Part shown: positions 6,971 through 11,646 of the stretch, piece by piece
Layout: every line of letters starts with the position of its first letter
Position numbering within the stretch: the stretch's first letter is position 1
Notes under the pieces: generated by a model
What the model was told of the DNA's origin: nothing
Databases searched by the model: none
The model's input: only the letters and a program-made list of their open reading frames with translations
Made by a program: the position numbers and the translations under genes
Assembly: GCA_021848765.1 (NCBI GenBank)
Contig: JAJZTU010000084.1
Span: forward strand, 1 to 11,646
From: Bacillota bacterium
Lineage (GTDB): Bacteria > Bacillota > GCA-003054495 > Carboxydocellales > JAJZTU01
DNA: 11,646 nucleotides
Direction: 5' to 3'

Positions 6971-8764
6971 TTAATTTTTTGCAGGTAAATCCAACTCAAT
7001 TTCATATTCCTTAATTTTACGGTACAAGGTATTACGGCAAATTCCAAGCACTTCTGCCGTCCGTTCTATAGTATTTTCTAACTCCCGTACATTCCCAGGC
7101 CAGGGATAATTCAATAATTTTTCTTCAACTTCACTGGAAAGCTTTACTGAATCCTTTCCTAACGGCCTTCCTAATTTTCTGATAAAATTGTTTGCCAAGA
7201 TCAGGATATCTCCTTTTCTTTCTCTTAATGGAGGAATGTGTAAAGTAATAACATTCAAACGATAATATAAATCCAGCCGGAAATTTCCCTTTTTTACTTC
7301 ACTGTACAAATCTTTATTGGTGGCAGCAATTAATCTCAGGTCAATAGGAATCGACTTGGTCCCACCTACCCGGACAACCTGCTTTTCTTGCAAAACCCTT
7401 AACAAGGCTACCTGAGTATCCAAAGGCATATCTCCTATTTCATCAAGAAAAAGAGTTCCTCCATTGGCCAGTTCAAACTTGCCTGGCCGGCCTCCACGCT
7501 TAGCCCCGGTGAAAGCTCCTTCTTCGTAGCCAAATAGTTCGCTTTCAATAAGTTCACGAGGGATGGCAGCACAATTTATAGCTACGAAAGCTCCTTGTTG
7601 ATTACTGTAATTATGGACAGCCTGGACGAAAACCTCTTTCCCCGTCCCACTTTCGCCTTCAAGCAAAATCGACGAATTGCCGCGGGCAGCAAGCTTGGCT
7701 AATTTGATGCATTCCTGAAGTTTTGGACTGGTACCAATGAGATCTGCAAAAGTAAACCTGGCTTGTGCTCCTACCATTTGATTAACCAACTTACGAACAG
7801 TTTTGATCTCTTTAATAGTCATTACCGCGCCGGAAATTTCCCCGTTCTTTCCCCTGATAATCCTACTTGAAGTTGTGAAATGCAACCTGCCCTTTGCGGT
7901 GTCTAATAACATTTCATAATCATTTAAAACTTTTTTTTGATTAAAAATAAGACTCTTGATTTCATCAGTAGCAAACACTTCCGTTATATCCTGATCCAAA
8001 AAATCCTCCGGATTAATTCTCAAAATTTTGCCGGCTACCGAATTAATCCGAATAACTTTGCCATCCTTATCAAAAGATAACAGCCCTTCTGACATAGAAT
8101 CAACAATGGCATTTAATTGATTATAGGTCATTAATACCTCATCCGAGGCCTGTTGCAAACTTAACTGGTTCTTAATGGCCGCAACTGCGGCAACCACCAT
8201 CCCCAGAGAGTGAAGATGGGTTTTGCGAAAATCTCCCGAAAGGTCCAAAATTCCCGCGAATCTACCCTGAGGATCATATATAGGTGCCGCTGAGCAAGTT
8301 AAATGATGGTTCAATTGACAAAAGTGCTCCGTAGCATTTACTTGTAATGGTTTCTGTTCCACTAAAAGTGTGCCCATAGCGTTTGTTCCTTTATACTGTT
8401 CCTGCCAGTTTTCCCCTTGGCGCAGGTACGGATACGTTTTAAGAATATGCTTATCCCCTACTACCTCCAGGATGTACCCCTCTGTATCCACTAATAGCAC
8501 CGCAAAACCCGACCCGGCAACAAATTGGTATAATTCTTGCATAAATGGTTTGGCAACATCAATTAATTTATTGTTGTTTGTGAGTTTTTCCTTTAACTCT
8601 TCCCCAGATATCCGGTTGGAAGCAGTTTGATAAGGGTCAACTTTCATCTCCAGGCACCTTTGCCATGACTGGACAATGGAGGGTTTCACTCCGGGTAATT
8701 CTGTTGGACCGGATTGAATACATTTTTCCCAGGCCTGGTAAATACGTCTAACATTTGAATTCAC
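6971..8764 (-). CDS. AcoR-type sigma-54-dependent activator with a shortened C-terminal HTH region
   Basis: This 597-residue enhancer-binding protein activates sigma-54 RNA polymerase. Domains in order: an AcoR/DhaR-like N-terminus with a GAF-type sensor at ~70-200 (YKGTNAMGTLL; HHLTCSAAPIYDPQGRFAGILDLSG), PAS at ~212-325, and an AAA+ core at ~338-560 with Walker A GESGTGKE (370-377), the sigma-54 contact loop GAFTGA (416-421), Walker B FLDEIGD (439-445) and NVRELEN (558-564). The C-terminus ends with the recognition part of a Fis-type HTH (TAEVLGICRNTLYRKIKEY, 569-587). This directly abuts LENTIER, so the usual ~50-60-residue linker and first HTH helix are missing in frame. The GTG at 8764 is the start, with GGAGGTG 7 nt upstream. 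A likely target is the -24/-12 promoter just downstream. The inducer is unknown. With half an HTH, specific DNA binding may be lost. Confidence 0.93.
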   Translation of the reverse strand: MNSNVRRIYQAWEKCIQSGPTELPGVKPSIVQSWQRCLEMKVDPYQTASNRISGEELKEKLTNNNKLIDVAKPFMQELYQFVAGSGFAVLLVDTEGYILEVVGDKHILKTYPYLRQGENWQEQYKGTNAMGTLLVEQKPLQVNATEHFCQLNHHLTCSAAPIYDPQGRFAGILDLSGDFRKTHLHSLGMVVAAVAAIKNQLSLQQASDEVLMTYNQLNAIVDSMSEGLLSFDKDGKVIRINSVAGKILRINPEDFLDQDITEVFATDEIKSLIFNQKKVLNDYEMLLDTAKGRLHFTTSSRIIRGKNGEISGAVMTIKEIKTVRKLVNQMVGAQARFTFADLIGTSPKLQECIKLAKLAARGNSSILLEGESGTGKEVFVQAVHNYSNQQGAFVAINCAAIPRELIESELFGYEEGAFTGAKRGGRPGKFELANGGTLFLDEIGDMPLDTQVALLRVLQEKQVVRVGGTKSIPIDLRLIAATNKDLYSEVKKGNFRLDLYYRLNVITLHIPPLRERKGDILILANNFIRKLGRPLGKDSVKLSSEVEEKLLNYPWPGNVRELENTIERTAEVLGICRNTLYRKIKEYEIELDLPAKN

Positions 8765-8859
8765 TTTATTTCACCTCCAGACAGGATAGAATAACAGGGT
8801 ATTCCTGATTTTTTCCCAGGTTTAATCTATATAAAAATTTATTAATAAGGGTGATAGTT
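8765..8859. promoter_or_regulatory. Divergent promoter region between the activator and mfnD
   Basis: This short gap must hold promoters for both divergent transcription units. On the plus strand a TATATA/TATAAA -10-like stretch lies at 8828-8835, but no convincing -35 is present. A small dyad CAGG-N5-CCTG (8795-8807) and repeated CAGG words lie in the middle and might bind a regulator. No sigma-54 element is visible in either direction. AAGGGTG at 8847-8853 is the mfnD ribosome site. Confidence 0.35.
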
Positions 8860-9885
8860 GTGAAAATTTTTGTCCATGAGTATGTCTCGGGTGGAGGATG
8901 TTGTGACAAAAAAATTCCCCATGATCTCCTAATAGAGGGTTATGCTATGCTTAACGCTGTATTAGATGATTTACATAATTTACCGGAAAGGCCTTACCTT
9001 GTTACTTCCCTGGACATTAGATTTGCCAACCTTAAGCTTACCGCTGACGAAGTCGTCCCGGTAGACAGGGGACAATTTGACCAAATCTTTTCCGGCCTGG
9101 TGGACAAGAATGATGCTGTTTTATTAATTGCGCCGGAAATGGAGGGGATTTTGGCCGAACTGAGTGAAATGGTGATACAAAAAGGCAAACTCTTGTTGGG
9201 CGCCAGCCCACAAGCAGTCAGAATAACAACCGACAAATATCAAACTTATCAAATTCTGAGTCAGCACGGACTACCGGTCCCCAAAACAGTACCCGCCTCC
9301 TACCGGCAAAACAAGCTTGCCAATTTTAGGGATTTGCCTTATCCTTTAGTCCTGAAGCCTCGGGATGGCGTTGGCTGTTCCGGAATATTTATTGTTCATA
9401 CGCAAGATGAATTACAGCAAGTTTGCAGACAAATTGGGGACCAGCCCTACCTGGTGCAAGAATATATTGCCGGAACCCCGGCAAGTGTATCCTTGATCAG
9501 TAATGGGCGGCAGATTACTCCCCTTAGTCTTAATGCCCAAAAAATTCAATCTTCCTTCCGAATGGAATACCTGGGGGGAACAGTCCCCCTTTCCCACCCT
9601 TTACAAGACCTGGCTCTTTTTACTGCCCGGCAAGCTTGTTCCACCATCAGCGGGTTGAAAGGTTATTTAGGCGTGGATATGGTCCTGACTGAGAAAGCAG
9701 CAATAATAATGGAGATCAACCCGAGATTGACTACTTCCTATCTTGGGTTGAAACAGGTGGCTGGCAGAAACATTGCCGGTCTGATCCTCCAAGCCTGTTG
9801 CTCAGATAAGCCATTGGAACCGTTCTCCCTGATTGGTCAGGTCGATTTCAGCATTCAAGAATTGAAAACTTTATTGAGCAGGTGA
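8860..9885 (+). CDS. mfnD: ATP-grasp ligase, MfnD-like (tyramine/tyrosine-glutamate ligase)
   Basis: This 341-residue ATP-grasp enzyme opens with MKIFVHEYVSGGG, the hallmark start of the MfnD/Orf17 family. ATP-grasp elements are the lysine strand LVLKPRDGVG (K166), the hinge LVQEYI with E201, D273 in YLGVDMV, and the metal-binding end EINPRLTTSYLG (E285, N287). MfnD of methanogens joins L-glutamate to tyramine, using ATP, to give gamma-glutamyltyramine for methanofuran. In Methylorubrum methylofuran the core contains tyrosine, so the amine substrate here is uncertain. I choose the GTG at 8860 over the GTG at 8851, because AAGGGTG overlaps the latter and lies 6 nt before the former, and the family starts there. 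It is first in an operon with mfnF (4-nt gap) and mfnE. General ATP-grasp (DUF201-like) specificity cannot be fixed from sequence, but the neighbours settle the assignment. Confidence 0.78.
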   Translation: MKIFVHEYVSGGGCCDKKIPHDLLIEGYAMLNAVLDDLHNLPERPYLVTSLDIRFANLKLTADEVVPVDRGQFDQIFSGLVDKNDAVLLIAPEMEGILAELSEMVIQKGKLLLGASPQAVRITTDKYQTYQILSQHGLPVPKTVPASYRQNKLANFRDLPYPLVLKPRDGVGCSGIFIVHTQDELQQVCRQIGDQPYLVQEYIAGTPASVSLISNGRQITPLSLNAQKIQSSFRMEYLGGTVPLSHPLQDLALFTARQACSTISGLKGYLGVDMVLTEKAAIIMEINPRLTTSYLGLKQVAGRNIAGLILQACCSDKPLEPFSLIGQVDFSIQELKTLLSR

Positions 9886-9889
9886 TAAG

Positions 9890-10939
9890 ATGAATACTGT
9901 TATTGGCTGGGATATCGGTGGTGTCAATACTAAAGCCACATTAATCATATTCCGGGACGGAACAATTGTCCAGCAGAAAGTTGCCTCCCAATACTTTGAA
10001 ATCTGGCAAAATCGAGAAGCGCTGATAGAAGTACTGCGAAAACTGGCAGAAAAACTTGGCTCTGCGGAAGCCATGGGAGTCACCATGACTGCCGAACTTT
10101 CCGATGCTTTTCGGAATAAAAGAGAAGGCGTATCATTTATCCTTACCTGCCTGGAAGAGGCCTTCCCCAATGTCCCTCTCTATGTCCTTGATGTAAGTGG
10201 TAAATTTGTGGGTGTGGAGACAGCCGGACAAAACCCTATCCAGGTGGCCGCATCCAACTGGACAGCTTCCGCCTTGCTTGTCTCCCAAATGTACCCCAAC
10301 TGCCTCTTTGTTGATATAGGGACTACCAGCACCGATATCATCCCTATTATCAACGGGCAAATTGCCACCCGGGGGAGAAATGACTTAACCCGGCTCCAGG
10401 CAGGAGAATTGGTTTATATGGGGGCCTTGCGAACCAATATCAACACCATTGTTCCTGCAATACCGGTCAACGGTAGCTTTTGCCGCACAGCTGCTGAGTA
10501 TTTTGCCATTATCGGAGATGTTCACCTGATCTTGGGCAATTTATCTAAGCAACAATATGCCCTGGATACCCCTGATAGACGGGAAAAGAGCAGGGAATTT
10601 GCTTTAGAACGCTTGGCTCGTCTGGTTTGTGCCGACACAGAACTATTACAAGAGGAAGAGATAGTCAATATGGCCAGATACATCCAGGAAAAACAGATTC
10701 AGCTCCTCACCGAGGCCGTCCTGCAGGTTCTTTCCCGTTTCCCGAAAGGCAATCAACTACCTATGGTAACCACTGGTTTGGGAGAATTCCTGGCTAAAAA
10801 ATGTGCCGGGAGAATAGGGTTAGAAACCATCAGTCTTGAAGACCAATTTGGTAAAGCTGCATCAATAGCTGCTCCCAGTTTTGCCGTAGCCCTGGCTTTT
10901 ATCGAAAAAGTTCGAGGAGAGATAACCAGGTATGACTAA
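9890..10939 (+). CDS. mfnF: MfnF-like methanofuran/methylofuran core synthase (H4MPT-linked C1 pathway, OrfY family)
   Basis: This 349-residue ASKHA/hydantoinase-like protein is of the family annotated as 'H4MPT-linked C1 transfer pathway protein' (OrfY in Methylorubrum, MfnF in Methanocaldococcus). It begins GWDIGGVNTKA (phosphate-1 loop, D8), has MTAELSDAF at 66-74, the second phosphate loop LFVDIGTTSTDI (139-150, D142) and GELVYMGALRTNI (172-184). MfnF condenses the aminomethylfuran diphosphate made by MfnE with gamma-glutamyltyramine, releasing pyrophosphate. The ATG at 9890 uses AGGTGATA overlapping the mfnD stop, and the last 8 nt (ATGACTAA) are shared with mfnE, which indicates coupled translation. 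The length is normal for the family. Family membership is well supported. The exact product depends on which amine MfnD uses. Confidence 0.82.
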   Translation: MNTVIGWDIGGVNTKATLIIFRDGTIVQQKVASQYFEIWQNREALIEVLRKLAEKLGSAEAMGVTMTAELSDAFRNKREGVSFILTCLEEAFPNVPLYVLDVSGKFVGVETAGQNPIQVAASNWTASALLVSQMYPNCLFVDIGTTSTDIIPIINGQIATRGRNDLTRLQAGELVYMGALRTNINTIVPAIPVNGSFCRTAAEYFAIIGDVHLILGNLSKQQYALDTPDRREKSREFALERLARLVCADTELLQEEEIVNMARYIQEKQIQLLTEAVLQVLSRFPKGNQLPMVTTGLGEFLAKKCAGRIGLETISLEDQFGKAASIAAPSFAVALAFIEKVRGEITRYD

Positions 10940-11585
10940 AAAAATTGTCCTCAAAGTAGGAGGGAGCTTGAGCTACGGAGACCATTTACCGCAACTGTCT
11001 CAGATGATCCATCAACTCAGTGCGGAAAACTTGATCTGCATAATCCCCGGTGGCGGGGCTTACGCCAATCTGGTACGGCAGGATTACCTGAAATATCACT
11101 TGGACAAAAAAATTGCCCACTATATGGCAATTATGGCTATGGATCAATACGGCTTGCTCCTGCATCACTTGATTCAGGACAGTATCATAATTGATGACCC
11201 GTCTCTTTTGCCGGTAAAATACCGGACTGGCGTTTTTATCTGGACTCCTTTTGCTTATTTTAAAGCCTATGATACATTGCCTTATTCATGGCAAGTCACG
11301 TCGGACTCTATTGCTGCCTATGCAGTTTCCCTGATGCAGGCTGAACTTTTTGTCCTCCTGAAAGACCAAAATGGAATTTGTTCTGCAGACCCTAAAGGAG
11401 CAGTTGATTGTCAACTTTTATCAACAGTCGCCAGAAAGGATTTGCAACAACACCAAATAGTCGACCCGTTTTTCATCAAGTATTTACCGGAAAAAGTTAA
11501 GTGTTGGATTATCAATGGCAACCATCCGGAAAGATTAAAAGAACTGTTAATTCAGGGAAGAACCCTGGGGACCCGCATCATTTAG
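10932..11585 (+). CDS. mfnE: MfnE-like aminomethylfuran-phosphate kinase (amino-acid-kinase fold)
   Basis: This 217-residue amino-acid-kinase-fold protein corresponds to MfnE/Orf7. MfnE phosphorylates [5-(aminomethyl)furan-3-yl]methyl phosphate to the diphosphate that MfnF consumes. Visible signatures are the N-terminal glycine loop KVGGSLS (8-14), IIPGGGAYANLVRQ (37-50), the nucleotide/substrate segment WQVTSDSIAAYAVSL (120-134) and LFVLLKDQNGI (139-149). The C-terminal INGNHPERLKELL.G...GT is typical of the family end. The ATG at 10932 overlaps the mfnF stop by 8 nt. The length is normal and no deletion is seen. The other known pathway genes (mfnA, mfnB, mfnC) are not in this window. Confusion with a uridylate or glutamate kinase is unlikely given the length and neighbours. 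Confidence 0.82.
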   Translation: MTKKIVLKVGGSLSYGDHLPQLSQMIHQLSAENLICIIPGGGAYANLVRQDYLKYHLDKKIAHYMAIMAMDQYGLLLHHLIQDSIIIDDPSLLPVKYRTGVFIWTPFAYFKAYDTLPYSWQVTSDSIAAYAVSLMQAELFVLLKDQNGICSADPKGAVDCQLLSTVARKDLQQHQIVDPFFIKYLPEKVKCWIINGNHPERLKELLIQGRTLGTRII

Positions 11586-11646
11586 GCGCCGAAGGATATT
11601 CTTCAACTGTTGGACTTTGTCTCTTAAGATTTCCCCCTTCCTTAAA
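11547..11646 (-). CDS. Possible 3' end of a convergent gene
   Basis: On the minus strand a reading frame enters from the right edge and ends with TAA at 11549-11547, giving 32 visible C-terminal residues. The stretch EILRDKVQQLKNILRRLNDA looks like an amphipathic, coiled-coil-type helix of a real protein. The last ~39 nt would overlap the end of mfnE tail to tail. No family can be named from this much. If it is not a gene, 11586-11646 holds nothing else I recognise. Confidence 0.35.
   Translation of the reverse strand, partial: LRKGEILRDKVQQLKNILRRLNDAGPQGSSLN

Noticed and set aside
8765..8859. Sigma-54 promoter for the mfn operon
   Set aside because: No GG-N10-GC element is present on the plus strand in this gap; only a TATA-like -10 is seen.
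1..11646. tRNA, rRNA, CRISPR array, insertion sequence or attachment site
   Set aside because: No cloverleaf, regularly spaced repeats, transposase or terminal inverted repeats were found on reading either strand.

Overview
The window looks like a chromosomal segment of a low-to-moderate GC, Gram-positive, anaerobe-like bacterium, most likely a clostridial Firmicute (Peptococcaceae/Desulfotomaculum-like is my best guess, from overall protein character only). Supporting signs are strong AGGAGG-type ribosome sites, frequent TTG and GTG starts, a YesM/YesN-type two-component pair and an AcoR-type sigma-54 activator. Mixed in with these are several genes whose nearest recognisable relatives are archaeal (methanogen) or belong to methylotroph C1 cofactor pathways.

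Left block (1-3558, minus strand): a three-gene sensory operon preceded by a good sigma-A promoter. It encodes a membrane-anchored periplasmic sugar-binding-type protein, a LytS/YesM-type histidine kinase (TTG start) and a YesN-type response regulator that runs off the left edge. No transporter gene is present, so this looks like a three-component sensor of the XylFII-LytS-YesN kind; its target lies outside the window.

Middle block (3569-8764, minus strand): in transcription order, a GAF-PAS-AAA+ sigma-54 activator (GTG start), a Rho-independent terminator, a candidate upstream activator dyad, a well-spaced -24/-12 promoter, a DUF2193-type protein with a C-terminal cysteine cluster, a large hairpin, an AqpM-like aquaporin, another large hairpin, and a short HisA/HisF-related protein. 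Two of these proteins look internally shortened in frame. The activator lacks the linker and first part of its Fis-type DNA-binding domain. The HisA-like protein lacks the segment that should carry the second barrel strand.

Right block (8860-11585, plus strand, divergent from the activator): a tight three-gene operon of homologues of MfnD (ATP-grasp), MfnF (ASKHA/hydantoinase-like) and MfnE (amino-acid-kinase fold). These are methanofuran/methylofuran biosynthesis enzymes; the spacing is 4 nt between the first two and an 8-nt overlap between the last two. A convergent gene may end inside the tail of mfnE.

Taken together, the centre and right of the window suggest a C1-related or cofactor-related island. 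A furan-type C1 carrier pathway (MfnD/F/E, plus the HisA-like family often found with it) lies beside an inducible, sigma-54-driven gene of unknown function (DUF2193) and a methanogen-type channel. That functional link is inference from proximity and shared phylogenetic flavour; the sequence does not show it directly. No RNA genes, insertion sequences, CRISPR arrays or attachment sites were seen.
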